From CAYWPG01 sp964460035 (lineage in GTDB: Bacteria > Pseudomonadota > Gammaproteobacteria > Nitrococcales > AK92), in NCBI GenBank assembly GCA_964460035.1, contig CAYWPG010000018.1, positions 3,054 through 67,053 on the forward strand: a DNA stretch of 64,000 bases. The letters are read 5' to 3'. Shown in pieces: positions 1-10,239 of the stretch; positions within the stretch are counted from its first letter, which is position 1; the number at the start of each line of letters is the position of its first letter. The notes below the pieces were generated by a model. The model had not been told where the DNA came from. It did no database searches and saw only the letters and a list, made by a program, of their open reading frames with translations. Position numbers and translations under genes: made by a program.

Positions 1-360
1 AACCTGCTCCAGCCGCGCGAGCAGTTCCGGGGTGTGGGCGAGCTGCTGGCTGATACTGTGGTACTGCGCGAGCAATGAACCGGTTTCGCCCAGCCCGGCG
101 GCGATGACGTCGAATACCGAGCCTGACGTGGCAACGGGGACTTCTTGCGTCAGCCGGGCGATGCGCAGGCTTGGCGCCGTCTGTATGGAGCCGTCGTCTG
201 GCGTTACTTCTCCCGCGATGACCTTCAGCAGAGTGGATTTGCCGCTACCGTTGCGGCCGACCAAGCAGACACGCTCGCCGCGCTCCAGTGTCAGATCCAC
301 ATGATCGAGCAGCGGCGGGCCGCCGAAGCTGACGCTGACGTTCTGTAGTCTGAGCAACAC
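1..360 (-). CDS. uup: ABC-F family ATPase Uup (5' part only)
   Basis: Only the first 120 codons lie in the window; the gene runs off the left edge. The protein starts with a beta strand typical of ABC-F ATPases and carries the Walker A motif GRNGSGKST at residues 35-43, within the context ERVCLVGRNGSGKST that is characteristic of Uup rather than EttA or YheS. Uup is a soluble ribosome-associated ABC-F ATPase linked to translation and to suppression of transposon excision. I chose the GTG at 358-360 because the homologous region begins there; no ATG is nearby. Signature, Walker B and the second ATPase domain lie outside the window. Confidence 0.85.
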   Translation of the reverse strand, partial: MLLRLQNVSVSFGGPPLLDHVDLTLERGERVCLVGRNGSGKSTLLKVIAGEVTPDDGSIQTAPSLRIARLTQEVPVATSGSVFDVIAAGLGETGSLLAQYHSISQQLAHTPELLARLEQV

Positions 361-423
361 TGGCGGGCCTCGATCGGTTGGAAAACGGGCCGCATTGTAG
401 CGGCCCGGCGTAGGCACGGGCAA

Positions 424-452
424 AGAAAAAGCCGGAGGGCATGCCCTCCGGC
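424..452 (-). terminator. Rho-independent terminator of the RRM gene
   Basis: A perfect palindrome at 431-452 (two 10-bp arms, GCCGGAGGGC and its complement, around AT) is followed on the minus strand by a T-rich tract (complement of 424-430). It lies 28 bp downstream of the RRM gene stop, so it should end that transcript before uup. Confidence 0.85.
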
Positions 453-479
453 TCTTAAGGGGTCGAAGCCGATCCGGTG

Positions 480-749
480 TTACCAGCGCGCGCGCTGCGG
501 ACGCGGGGCTCGTTCCTGGGCTTCGTTGATGCGCAGGGTACGGCCGCCCATTTCCTTGCCGTTAAGCTCCTGAATGGCCTTCTGCGCGGCGCCGTCTTCC
601 ATCTCTACGAAACCGAAGCCACGCGGTCGGCCCGTTTCGCGGTCGGAGATTAACTTGACGGAGGATACCGCCCCAAATGCCTCGAACAGGCCACGGACCT
701 CGTCCTCGGTCGCGGAGAAAGGAAGGTTGCCTACATAGATCGACTTCAT
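480..749 (-). CDS. Small RNA-binding protein with one RRM domain
   Basis: This 89-residue protein is essentially one RNA recognition motif. RNP2 is IYVGNL at residues 4-9 and RNP1 is RGFGFVEM near residues 43-50, followed by a short basic tail (RPQRARW). Family members bind single-stranded RNA and in bacteria are often cold- or stress-induced. The gene is monocistronic: it has its own terminator at 424-452 and an upstream leader with a strong hairpin at 773-795. The ATG at 747-749 is preceded only by a weak GAGAG. Its RNA targets cannot be told from sequence. Confidence 0.9.
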   Translation of the reverse strand: MKSIYVGNLPFSATEDEVRGLFEAFGAVSSVKLISDRETGRPRGFGFVEMEDGAAQKAIQELNGKEMGGRTLRINEAQERAPRPQRARW

Positions 750-1099
750 ACTTTTGATTCACTCTCACGGCACTCGGCGGCTGCCGGCCGCCGAGCCTGT
801 TACGGAAGGCGGCTGCGTGCCGGTATGGCGGCCCGCTCCGCGCCTTGTGGTCGCTGTCCCTCGGGTAGCGCGGGTAGTTCCTTTGCCGGCCGAGAGGGCG
901 CAACCTCGGCCAGAATACGCTTACGGGAAGAAGAAGTGCAAATCAGCTTTTTTCTTTATGAAAACTGGAGCTTATAACGCCTGGCTATATGATCGATTGC
1001 GCCGATGCGGCAGCGCGGAAAGTACAGATTCCGTATAGTTGCGGGTGGCCGCACATCTGATGGCGGATGGCGGCTTGGATGTAATAGCGGGTGAATACG
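750..1099. other. Divergent intergenic region with leader hairpin
   Basis: No coding sequence is supported here. On the minus strand it would be the promoter and leader of the RRM gene; on the plus strand it is the promoter region of srkA. A perfect 9-bp stem (CTCGGCGGC, loop TGCCG, GCCGCCGAG) spans 773-795, about 24 bases upstream of the RRM start codon. The stretch around 935-995 is AT-rich compared with its surroundings and is the likeliest place for promoters. Confidence 0.6.
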
Positions 1100-2080
1100 A
1101 TGGACGAGCAAATACCCTATGCGGGTTTGGGGCCGGAACAAGTGCTGGCGGCGGTGGAAAGCGCGGGCTTTTCCTGCGATGGCCGGCTGCTGGCTCTTAA
1201 TAGCTATGAAAATAGGGTTTATCAGGTCGGCCTGGAAGAGGCCGCGCCGGTGGTGGCCAAGTTCTACCGGCCAGGCCGCTGGAGCGACCAGGCGATCCTG
1301 GAAGAGCACGAATTTGCGTTCGAGCTTGCCGACAAAGAAATACCGGTCGTCCCTCCGCTGGTGGTGAATGGACGGACATTGCACTACTACCAGGATTATC
1401 GTTTTGCGGTGTTTCCCCGCCGTGGCGGCCGCTGGCCGGAGTTGGAGGACAGCGACAATCGCATTCGGCTGGGGCGTTTACTAGGACGTATGCATGCCGT
1501 CGGGGCCAGCAGGCGGTTTTCGGCCCGGCCCAGGCTGAGTATCGAAGCCTATGCCGTAGAGCCCTCGCAGTACCTGTTGAGCGCGGGAGTCATACCCGAG
1601 GAACTGGTGCCGGCATATACCAGCCTGATCGACGACCTGCTGGTCCGGATGCGGGCCTGCTTCGCCCGTGCGGGCGATTTTCGAGAGATTCGCCTGCACG
1701 GCGACTGCCATCCGGGCAATATCCTGTGGACCGACGCCGGTCCGCACTTCGTGGACTTGGACGATTGCCGTAGTGGGCCAGCCGTGCAGGATCTGTGGAT
1801 GCTGCTTTCCGGCGAGCGCAATGAGCAGGCCTTGCAGCTCTCGGACATTGTCGAAGGTTACGAGGAGTTTTTCAATTTCGATCGCCGAGAGCTGCATCTG
1901 ATCGAGGCTTTGCGCACTCTGAGAATGATCCACTATGCTGCATGGCTGGCCAAGCGCTGGCACGACCCAGCGTTTCCGCAAGCGTTTCCCTGGTTCGGAC
2001 AGCCGCGCTACTGGGAGGAGCACATTCTCTCGCTGCGGGAGCAGGCCGCAGCACTGGATGAGCCGCCGCTGCAGATCTGA
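1100..2080 (+). CDS. srkA: Stress response kinase A (SrkA/RdoA, YihE)
   Basis: This is a cytoplasmic serine/threonine protein kinase with an aminoglycoside-phosphotransferase-like fold. The catalytic loop HGDCHPGN lies at about residues 200-207 and the metal-binding DLDD about 12 residues later. Its length of about 326 residues fits the family (E. coli 328). SrkA is known to protect against stress-induced death, in part by opposing the MazE/MazF module. A GTG at 1091 is in frame, but the ATG at 1100 has GGGTG placed upstream and gives the usual N-terminus. The gene precedes an unrelated YgjP-like protease gene with a gap of about 120 bp. Confidence 0.9.
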   Translation: MDEQIPYAGLGPEQVLAAVESAGFSCDGRLLALNSYENRVYQVGLEEAAPVVAKFYRPGRWSDQAILEEHEFAFELADKEIPVVPPLVVNGRTLHYYQDYRFAVFPRRGGRWPELEDSDNRIRLGRLLGRMHAVGASRRFSARPRLSIEAYAVEPSQYLLSAGVIPEELVPAYTSLIDDLLVRMRACFARAGDFREIRLHGDCHPGNILWTDAGPHFVDLDDCRSGPAVQDLWMLLSGERNEQALQLSDIVEGYEEFFNFDRRELHLIEALRTLRMIHYAAWLAKRWHDPAFPQAFPWFGQPRYWEEHILSLREQAAALDEPPLQI

Positions 2081-2197
2081 ATCCGGCTGTCTTGGCAAGA
2101 GAGCTAGCCGGTGCCGCTCTCGTTGCGCCCGTCGGCCGCTTCCGAGCGGGCAGCAGGGGTAGCGCGGCTCGGGCTGTCCATTAATAGGCAAGCGAGT

Positions 2198-2938
2198 ATG
2201 GCGTCGAGTCCACTTGGTGCTGCTTCGGTCGTAGCTCTACAGAGCGGGGACGGGGTTATCGAGTACAGCCTGCGGCGCAGCCGTCGACGAACCCTTGGCT
2301 TGTACGTCTACGCCGACGGGCGTGTCGAGGTGCGCGCGCCGCTCAATTGTGCGCAAGCGAGCATCGAGGCTTTTGTGCGCGCTCGGGCAGACTGGATTCG
2401 ACGGCAGCGCGCTTACTTCGCTGCCCGTCCGCAACCTGTGCGTCCGAGTTTCGGCAACGGGGAAACGCATCCTTTCCTGGGTCGGCATTATCCGCTGCGC
2501 CTGCAGCGGGCAGCGCGCGCCCGTACCTGGCTGGAAGGCGGAGCGTTGCATGTACACGCTCCGGACATCGATCGGCCCGAGCAAGTCGAGCGGCGTCTGC
2601 TGCACTGGTATCGCCGGCAAGCCCAGGAGCTGTTCCCGCAACGTCTGGCGCTGGGCGTGAGAGCGATGCAGGGCTACGGTATCGCGATGCCCGAGCTGAA
2701 GATCCGGCGCATGAAAAGCCGTTGGGGAAGTTGCGCGCGACGGGGAGCGATCACACTTAATTTGGAGCTGATTAAACACCCGGTGTCGTGCATCGATTAC
2801 GTTATCGCACACGAGCTTTGCCATCTGTTGGAATTCAACCACAGCCCCCGCTTTTATGCGTTACTGGATGCCGTCATGCCTGATTGGCGCGAGCGCCAGG
2901 CCGAGCTGAACCGCACAGGGAGTCGGGCCGTGGACTAG
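2198..2938 (+). CDS. YgjP/SprT-like zinc metallopeptidase (DUF45)
   Basis: This protein of about 246 residues carries a zinc-binding HELCH at about residues 205-209 with a third histidine in EFNHSPRF, plus the family hallmark MKSRWGSC before it. This pattern defines the YgjP-type M48-like metal-dependent peptidases; substrates are not well established. The open frame extends upstream to a GTG at 2111, but those 29 residues are low-complexity. The ATG at 2198 has GGCAAGCGAG upstream and matches the usual length. It is followed after 52 bp by the TonB receptor gene in the same direction. Confidence 0.85.
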   Translation: MASSPLGAASVVALQSGDGVIEYSLRRSRRRTLGLYVYADGRVEVRAPLNCAQASIEAFVRARADWIRRQRAYFAARPQPVRPSFGNGETHPFLGRHYPLRLQRAARARTWLEGGALHVHAPDIDRPEQVERRLLHWYRRQAQELFPQRLALGVRAMQGYGIAMPELKIRRMKSRWGSCARRGAITLNLELIKHPVSCIDYVIAHELCHLLEFNHSPRFYALLDAVMPDWRERQAELNRTGSRAVD

Positions 2939-2990
2939 CGATAAGGCCCTGCGTGACTCGGCGAAGCGGGGGAGGCAGAAGGAGGGGGGG

Positions 2991-5027
2991 ATGCGCCGTA
3001 TCTGTGCAACGTTGATATCGGGTTGCTGCCTTGCTGTTGCCACCGCGGGCGCCCAGGAGCGGGCAGTGCTCGATCCGGTAATAGTGACCACTCCCAGGCT
3101 GGATGCCCACTTGCACGAGATGCCTGCCGCGCTCTCGGTGCTGGAACTGCCGCTGTTGCAGCCAGCGGCGCAGGATTTGACTCTGGATGAGTCGTTGTCG
3201 CGCGTCCCCGGCGTATTCGCACACAACCAGTACAATTTCGCCCAAGGCGTGCGGCTGTCGATACGCGGTTTCGGAGCCCGCGCAGCGTTTGGAATCCGTG
3301 GCGTGCGCGTGCTCGTCGATGGCCTGCCGCTCACGCTGCCGGATGGGCAGACCCAGCTCGATGGGCTGGATTTGACCTTGGCGGATCGTATCGAGGTCGT
3401 GCGCGGCCCTTTTGCCGCAGCCTATGGCAATGCATCGGGAGGCGTGGTGCAGATCGTCACCCAGGAGGGCGGTGCCGAGCCGCAGGCGGTGCTGCGCGGC
3501 CAGCTGGGCGCTTACCGGCTGCGGGAAGGTGGGCTGCGAGGCGGCGGGGAGTGGCGCAACTGGAACCTGTTCGGGGGCGTGCGTGCGCTGCGCCTTGACG
3601 GGTATCGTGCGCACAGCGAGGTAGAACTCTACACCGCCTACGGCAAGATCCGTCGTTCGTTCAACGACTCGGCGTCGCTGACTACCGTGGTCAATGTCTC
3701 CGAGCGCGAAGCCCAGGATCCAGGAGCTCTGACCCGCCAGGAGTGGCGTTCGGACCGTCGACAGGCCGCTCCCAATAATCTGCGGTTCGACGGCTGGGAC
3801 CGCGCCAGCCAACAGCGCATAGGCTGGGTGTTCCGAGACAGCATGAGCGACGGTGACATTCTTACGGCCAGCGCTTATGTCGGCCGGCGCGATTTCGCCA
3901 ACCGGTTGCCGTTTGCCGCTGGTGGACAAGTCGAGTTCGAGCGCTTGTTCGGCGGGGTGGGGCTGCAGTACAGCTTGGAGAGGGGGCTGTTTTCGCACGA
4001 CAATCGGCTCGCGTTCGGTGTCGACATACATCACCAGCGCGACGATAGGCAGAATTACAACCAGGCTCCCGGTGGCGTGCGGGGCGAGCTGGTGCTCGAT
4101 CAGGTTGAAACCGCGGTCGCTGCCGGACTGTATGCAGAAAGTCAGTTGCGGCTCGCGCGGGCATGGCGCATGACCTTGGGCGCGCGCTATGACAATGTCC
4201 GCTTGGAGGTGGAGGACAATGTCGCCGTCCAGAGCGACGCATCCGGCAGTCGTACGCTGGAGCAGTGGAGCTGGTTGGTGGGGCTGAGCTACGGGTTTGC
4301 CGCAGGGCATCATCTGTACGCCAATGCCGCGACCGTTTTCGAGACGCCCACGACGAGCGAGCTTGCCAACCCCGCAGGGCGCGGATTCAACCCCGATTTG
4401 GATGCCCAGACAGCCGTCAACTACGAGCTAGGGGTTAAAGGTGTGCTGGGCGCCGGGGTCGATTACAGTGTCGCGCTGTTCGTGATCCGCCTTGACGATG
4501 AGCTGGTTCCGTACGAGCTAGGCGGCCGTAACTATTTCGAGAATGCCGGCCGCTCCCGCCGCGAAGGGCTGGAGCTGGGCGTTGACTGGTGGATCGCGGA
4601 TCCGTTGCGGGTCAGCCTCGCATATACCTATGCGGACTTTCGGTTCGAGCGCTTTCGGCGGGAAGTCGACGGAGAAATCGTTGCCGATTATGGCGGCAAT
4701 CGAATTCCCGGCATACCGCGTCAGCATGGGTTCGCCGAGCTGGCATGGGACGGCCAGCGCTGGTTTTGGAGTCTTGACGGGCGCTATGCTGCGGGCATGT
4801 ACGCCGATAATGCGAACGAGGAGCGCGTTGGCTCTTATCTGATAACCAACCTTCGCCTTGGCCGTCGCCTGAACGTTCTTGGCGGGCAATGGGAGTTGTT
4901 TGCGGGCATCAACAATCTGCTGGATCGCAACTATCCGGCCAACGTGCGCATCAACGCCCGCGAAGGACGCTACTATGAACCGGCGCCCGAGCGGCATTGG
5001 TTCGCGGGGCTGGAAGGACGCTTCTAA
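2991..5027 (+). CDS. TonB-dependent outer-membrane receptor
   Basis: The 678-residue protein has a signal peptide (residues 1 to about 21, ending AGAQ), a TonB-box-like DPVIVTTPR just after it, a plug domain (SIRGFGARAAFGIRG, RIEVVRGPFAAAYGNASGG at about residues 85-160) and a long beta-barrel that ends in the aromatic residue Phe, as outer-membrane barrels do. Such receptors import iron chelates, cobalamin, copper or carbohydrates using energy from TonB-ExbBD. The NNLLDRNYP motif near the C-terminus is typical. No siderophore or transporter genes adjoin it, so the ligand is unknown; the FecA/PupA-like general architecture is only a family statement. Confidence 0.9.
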   Translation: MRRICATLISGCCLAVATAGAQERAVLDPVIVTTPRLDAHLHEMPAALSVLELPLLQPAAQDLTLDESLSRVPGVFAHNQYNFAQGVRLSIRGFGARAAFGIRGVRVLVDGLPLTLPDGQTQLDGLDLTLADRIEVVRGPFAAAYGNASGGVVQIVTQEGGAEPQAVLRGQLGAYRLREGGLRGGGEWRNWNLFGGVRALRLDGYRAHSEVELYTAYGKIRRSFNDSASLTTVVNVSEREAQDPGALTRQEWRSDRRQAAPNNLRFDGWDRASQQRIGWVFRDSMSDGDILTASAYVGRRDFANRLPFAAGGQVEFERLFGGVGLQYSLERGLFSHDNRLAFGVDIHHQRDDRQNYNQAPGGVRGELVLDQVETAVAAGLYAESQLRLARAWRMTLGARYDNVRLEVEDNVAVQSDASGSRTLEQWSWLVGLSYGFAAGHHLYANAATVFETPTTSELANPAGRGFNPDLDAQTAVNYELGVKGVLGAGVDYSVALFVIRLDDELVPYELGGRNYFENAGRSRREGLELGVDWWIADPLRVSLAYTYADFRFERFRREVDGEIVADYGGNRIPGIPRQHGFAELAWDGQRWFWSLDGRYAAGMYADNANEERVGSYLITNLRLGRRLNVLGGQWELFAGINNLLDRNYPANVRINAREGRYYEPAPERHWFAGLEGRF

Positions 5028-5060
5028 CAAGGCGTGCCATGCCGCTAGGTCTGGCGGTGG

Positions 5061-5086
5061 AAAAAAAGGGCCGCCTGGAGGCGGCC
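5061..5086 (-). terminator. Terminator-like hairpin reading on the minus strand
   Basis: GGCCGCC (5069-5075), loop TGGA and GGCGGCC (5080-5086) form a 7-bp stem; seven A residues at 5061-5067 become a T7 tract on the minus strand. It therefore points toward the 3' end of the TonB receptor gene and would end a minus-strand transcript coming from the typA side. The only minus-strand gene upstream that I can support is typA, more than 500 bp away. Confidence 0.65.
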
Positions 5087-5480
5087 ATGAGCGCATGGGT
5101 GCTGGAAGCGGTTAAGGTGTATGTGCGGCGCTGGAGGTGAATTCGAGACGGTTTGGCGTCACGGTTCGCCGCACTCTCCAGTCGTGACTGGGTCTTCTGT
5201 CTCCAGCTTTGCGAGGTAGTGATAGGTCAGGACGCTCAAGCTCGCAAAGACAAGCCAGGCGTACGTAAGCGGCTGCGGCCCCTTTTCCGGGTTTAGCAGG
5301 CGATGGCGCCGCCCTGGATCTGCTACATCTTCATGTGGGGATGTGGCGGCGCCAGTGCAAGGTGCGGCAGCCATTAGCCCCGTTGCCCGCGTCCGTGAGG
5401 ATGGCCGTGCGCGGACCGAGCGCGTTGGTAGGCATATCGTGTGGACCTCCGCGCCCGGGCGGGTCATTGGCGCTCGAAAG

Positions 5481-5519
5481 AGCCTTGGATCAAGCGCTGC
5501 TGCGCTTGATCCAAGGGCT
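5481..5519. repeat. Long inverted repeat downstream of typA
   Basis: A perfect 14-bp inverted repeat (CTTGGATCAAGCGC at 5484-5497 and its complement at 5502-5515, loop TGCT) extends with a bulge to AGC/GCT ends. It sits about 105 bp beyond the typA stop. A T-tract after it on the minus strand is poor (CTCTTT), so it may be a 3'-end stabilising hairpin or a terminator of weak type. Confidence 0.6.
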
Positions 5520-5622
5520 GTACGGTTCTCTGCCGCCCCTCGAGCGGACCCGCGAAAGCGGCTGTCGAGTCACCACCGTCCGATGGGCTCAGGGCCGCTG
5601 CAGGGGGGGGCTTGCAACAGGC

Positions 5623-7440
<1,818 letters not shown>

Positions 7441-7566
7441 GGGTGATATCCGAAATAAGGCTGTCAGAAGGCTCATCGTGGCCAGCGCGGTCGCTGCTGC
7501 CGCGCGGCGGCCGGACGAGTGCCGCCGCGTCGACTTGGCCCGTGCAGATTACTGCGCCGTGGCGCG

Positions 7567-8805
7567 TCAGGAAACCCGTGCGCGCGGGCGCTGGCCGTTG
7601 CGGTAGCCGGGCTTGCCGGAGCGCCCAGCCGGTCTAGCGCGGCTGGGCTGGGGACGCGGCTCGGGGCGCCGCGGTTCGAGGCCTTCTATTACGCTACGCT
7701 CCAGACGGCGGCCCGTCAGGCGTTCGATGCGGCGTAGCTTGATCCAATCATCCGGTCCGACCAGCGAGATGGCAATCCCTGAGCTGCCGCCGCGCCCGGT
7801 GCGGCCGATGCGGTGAATGTAATCTTCCGCTGCGGTAGGCAGATCATAGTTCACCACATGGCTCAGGCCCTTAATGTCCAGCCCGCGAGCCGCTACATCC
7901 GTCGCCACCAGCACCTTGATCTGACGGCGGCGCAACGCCTCCACCGTGCGACGGCGGTGGTACTGGCTCATATCGCCATGCAGCGCGGCGCACTGGTGTC
8001 CCTGATCGCGCAAATCCTGAGCCAGCTCATCCGCCGCGCGCTTGGTCGCCGTGAATACAATAGCTTGCCCGATCTGACCGCTTTCAAGAATGGCCGATAG
8101 TAGCAAATCCTTATGCGTGCGGTTATCGGCCTGGTGTACGTGCTGCGTAATCGCCGCGTGCCGCACCTGCACACCGGCGATCTGCACGCGTGCCGGCTCG
8201 CGCATGATGCGGCTGGCAATTCGTGCGGTATTGCCTTCTAACGTGGCCGAGAACAGCAAAGTCTGACGGCTGGCCGGCGTGGCGGCGGCAATCGCTTCGA
8301 CCGCCTCCACGAACCCCATGTCCAGCATGCGGTCGGCTTCGTCAAGTATCATCAGCTCCAGCCGCGAGAAATCGACCCGGCCGCGCTCCATATGGTCCAT
8401 TAGCCGTCCGGGCGTCGCGACCAGCAAATCCAGCGGCGCTCGCAGCAGCCGTTGCTGCGGCGGATAAGGTTCGCCGCCGACGATGGCGCCCGAGCGCAAG
8501 CGCGTAAACCGCCCCAGATCGCGGATGGCGCCCGTGACCTGAAAGGCGAGCTCGCGAGTGGGGGTCAGTACCAGTACTCGCGGGCCGTACCCTCGCGTAG
8601 CGGCGGGGGTGAGCAGGCGTTGCAACGCCGGCAGGACGAAAGCAGCGGTCTTGCCGGTGCCCGTTTGTGCGGAGGCCATCAGGTCGCGACCGCTGAGCGC
8701 GATGGGAATCGCTTCCCGTTGGATGTCGCTGGGGCGCTGGAATCCGGCTGCATCAATCGCACGGAGAAGACATTCGTCGAGTCGGAAATCGTCAAAAGAC
8801 ACCAT
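7567..8805 (-). CDS. DEAD-box ATP-dependent RNA helicase, SrmB/RhlE type
   Basis: The 412-residue protein has the full DEAD-box set: Q motif near residues 5-29, motif I AQTGTGKT (46-53), PTREL, motif II DEAD (155-158), SATLEG (motif III), and the C-terminal RecA domain with VATDVAARGLDI and HRIGRTGRGG. The C-terminal tail is short, basic and rich in Arg and Pro, as in helicases that remodel rRNA or mRNA. The N-terminus and SATLEG motif resemble SrmB (50S assembly); RhlE is the alternative. A long, highly structured region lies upstream of the start (8846-9022), which fits a cold-regulated 5' leader. Confidence 0.88.
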   Translation of the reverse strand: MVSFDDFRLDECLLRAIDAAGFQRPSDIQREAIPIALSGRDLMASAQTGTGKTAAFVLPALQRLLTPAATRGYGPRVLVLTPTRELAFQVTGAIRDLGRFTRLRSGAIVGGEPYPPQQRLLRAPLDLLVATPGRLMDHMERGRVDFSRLELMILDEADRMLDMGFVEAVEAIAAATPASRQTLLFSATLEGNTARIASRIMREPARVQIAGVQVRHAAITQHVHQADNRTHKDLLLSAILESGQIGQAIVFTATKRAADELAQDLRDQGHQCAALHGDMSQYHRRRTVEALRRRQIKVLVATDVAARGLDIKGLSHVVNYDLPTAAEDYIHRIGRTGRGGSSGIAISLVGPDDWIKLRRIERLTGRRLERSVIEGLEPRRPEPRPQPSRARPAGRSGKPGYRNGQRPRARVS

Positions 8806-9293
8806 AAGAATCCTCGGCCGCGTTCAGCGGCTACTAAGTAGTGCATGGGCGTGCCGAGGAGCTGCAGGGCTGCAATTCCCTCACGGGGCTGAACCCCGGT
8901 TCCTGTGGACTCGGGCACGAGACTGCATGGGCAGTCTGGGGGACGCCGCCAACCAGGGAACCGTGGTCCTGAACACGAGGGAAGGTTAGAGACGTGAACT
9001 CGCCTTAGGCGCAAGGTGCGCACTATACGGAACCGACAGCCGGAATACTAGTGCCTGGTCGACTCGCTGGGCTGCCGCGCCATCATGCCTTGGCAAGGAC
9101 TGCGCGCATGTTAACGCCGGGGCGCGATGATCGGCGCGTCTCCGTCTCCCAAGCGGAATGGCCGCCCTTTGCTGGCGGCATGAATGTTAAAGGCAAGCGT
9201 GCGGCATTCCCCGGTTAGGCAGTGCCGTTGCGCGTCCATGGCCGAGCTCTGATATGCTGTGCGCCCGCTCGGAAAAGCTGGCGTGTGTAGGCT
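8806..9293. other. Divergent intergenic region, helicase / ttcA
   Basis: These 488 bp contain no supportable gene. The first half holds the structured element described separately. The second half (about 9030-9293) is the upstream region of ttcA; GATATGCTG around 9249-9257 is a reasonable -10 region for the ttcA promoter, about 40 bp before the start. Confidence 0.5.
8846..9022. other. Highly structured non-coding region (leader or small RNA)
   Basis: Nested complementary segments suggest one long interrupted rod. TTCCCTC near 8876 pairs with GAGGGAA near 8977. CGGTTCC near 8897 pairs with GGAACCG near 8957. A perfect hairpin GACTGC-ATGG-GCAGTC sits at the tip (8920-8936). The pairing leaves an internal bubble in which CTGAAC occurs on both sides. 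On the minus strand this would be the 5' leader of the helicase; on the plus strand it could be a free rod-shaped RNA, loosely recalling the 6S RNA layout. No Rfam family is recognised with confidence. Confidence 0.4.
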
Positions 9294-10196
9294 ATGAACC
9301 TGAAGAACCTGGAGAAGCGTCTAACTTATCTGACGGCGAATGCGATCAAGGATTATCGCATGATCGAGCATGGCGATCGGATCATGGTTTGCCTGTCCGG
9401 TGGGAAGGACTCCTATACGCTGCTCGAGATGCTTCGCCTGCTGCAGGCCAGAGCACCGGTTCGATTCGAGTTGATCGCCGTCAACCTGGATCAGAAGCAG
9501 CCTGAGTTTCCTGCCCATGTTTTGCCGGAGTATCTCGAGTCGATAGGCGTGCAATACCGTATCCTGGAACAGGATACCTACAGCGTGGTCAAGCGTGTTT
9601 TGCCTGAAGGCAAAACGATGTGTTCGCTGTGCTCGCGGCTACGCCGAGGGGCTCTCTACGCGGCGGCGACGGAAATGGGTATTACCAAAATCGCGCTGGG
9701 ACACCATCGGGACGATATTCTCGCCACCCTTTTTCTGAACATGTTTTACGGTGCCAAGCTCGCCGCCATGCCGCCGAAGCTGCGCAGCAACGATGGCAGG
9801 CACGTGGTGATTCGTCCGCTTGCTTACGTGCCCGAGAGTTACACCGAGCGCTATGCGCAATTGAAGGGCTTCCCCATTATTCCCTGCAACCTATGCGGCT
9901 CCCAGGAGAATCTCAAACGCAAGCGCGTGGGCGAGATGCTCAAAGCATGGGACAGGGAGGACCCGAAGCGGCTGACCAACGTATTCCGGGCTCTGCAGAA
10001 CGTAAACCCCTCTCACCTGGCAGATCGTAATCTGTTCGATTTTGAAGGCCTCGTCGGTGCGTTCACTCCCGAGGGGGCCGATGATCCGCTTGCCCTGATA
10101 GAGCAGCCTAATCTGATTCATGACGCCGCGGAGAGCGACGCTTCGCTAGAGCAGATCCCCATCAGCTGGGCGCCGGATCGGATTCGCCGAAATTAG
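9294..10196 (+). CDS. ttcA: tRNA 2-thiocytidine biosynthesis protein TtcA
   Basis: TtcA thiolates C32 of some tRNAs. It is a PP-loop ATPase with an oxygen-sensitive [4Fe-4S] cluster. The PP-loop SGGKDS is at residues 35-40. Cys110 and Cys113 (CSLC) and Cys201 in PCNLC fit the three cluster cysteines of the E. coli enzyme. The length of 300 residues and the C-terminal HLADRNLFDF block are standard. It starts at an ATG and is monocistronic. Confidence 0.95.
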   Translation: MNLKNLEKRLTYLTANAIKDYRMIEHGDRIMVCLSGGKDSYTLLEMLRLLQARAPVRFELIAVNLDQKQPEFPAHVLPEYLESIGVQYRILEQDTYSVVKRVLPEGKTMCSLCSRLRRGALYAAATEMGITKIALGHHRDDILATLFLNMFYGAKLAAMPPKLRSNDGRHVVIRPLAYVPESYTERYAQLKGFPIIPCNLCGSQENLKRKRVGEMLKAWDREDPKRLTNVFRALQNVNPSHLADRNLFDFEGLVGAFTPEGADDPLALIEQPNLIHDAAESDASLEQIPISWAPDRIRRN

Positions 10197-10239
10197 GCTA
10201 GATAGCACACCGGTTCCGCTTGTTGGGGGCTGTGTTATG

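Larger units (their letters stand above)
5028..5622. other. Intergenic stretch between TonB receptor and typA
   Basis: No convincing gene is seen in these 595 bp. It holds two hairpins, listed separately, and a minus-strand open frame ending at 5159. That frame's last 40 codons encode one plausible membrane segment (TYAWLVFASLSVLTYHYLA), but I see no usable ATG, GTG or TTG with a ribosome binding site close to it. It may be a remnant of a small membrane-protein gene. The rest looks like non-coding GC-rich spacer. Confidence 0.5.

Noticed and set aside
2874..4313. Long minus-strand open frame (479 codons) under the TonB receptor gene
   Set aside because: It is antisense to a clear TonB receptor, has no recognisable domain and follows the codon bias of the opposite frame in GC-rich DNA.
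5159..5467. Minus-strand small membrane-protein frame
   Set aside because: The C-terminal part could be a membrane helix, but no start codon with a ribosome site is close; kept only as an observation.
8846..9022. Firm call of 6S RNA
   Set aside because: The rod-with-bubble shape is suggestive, but the usual genomic neighbours (zapA, ygfA) and conserved bases are not seen, so it is kept only as an unassigned structured element.
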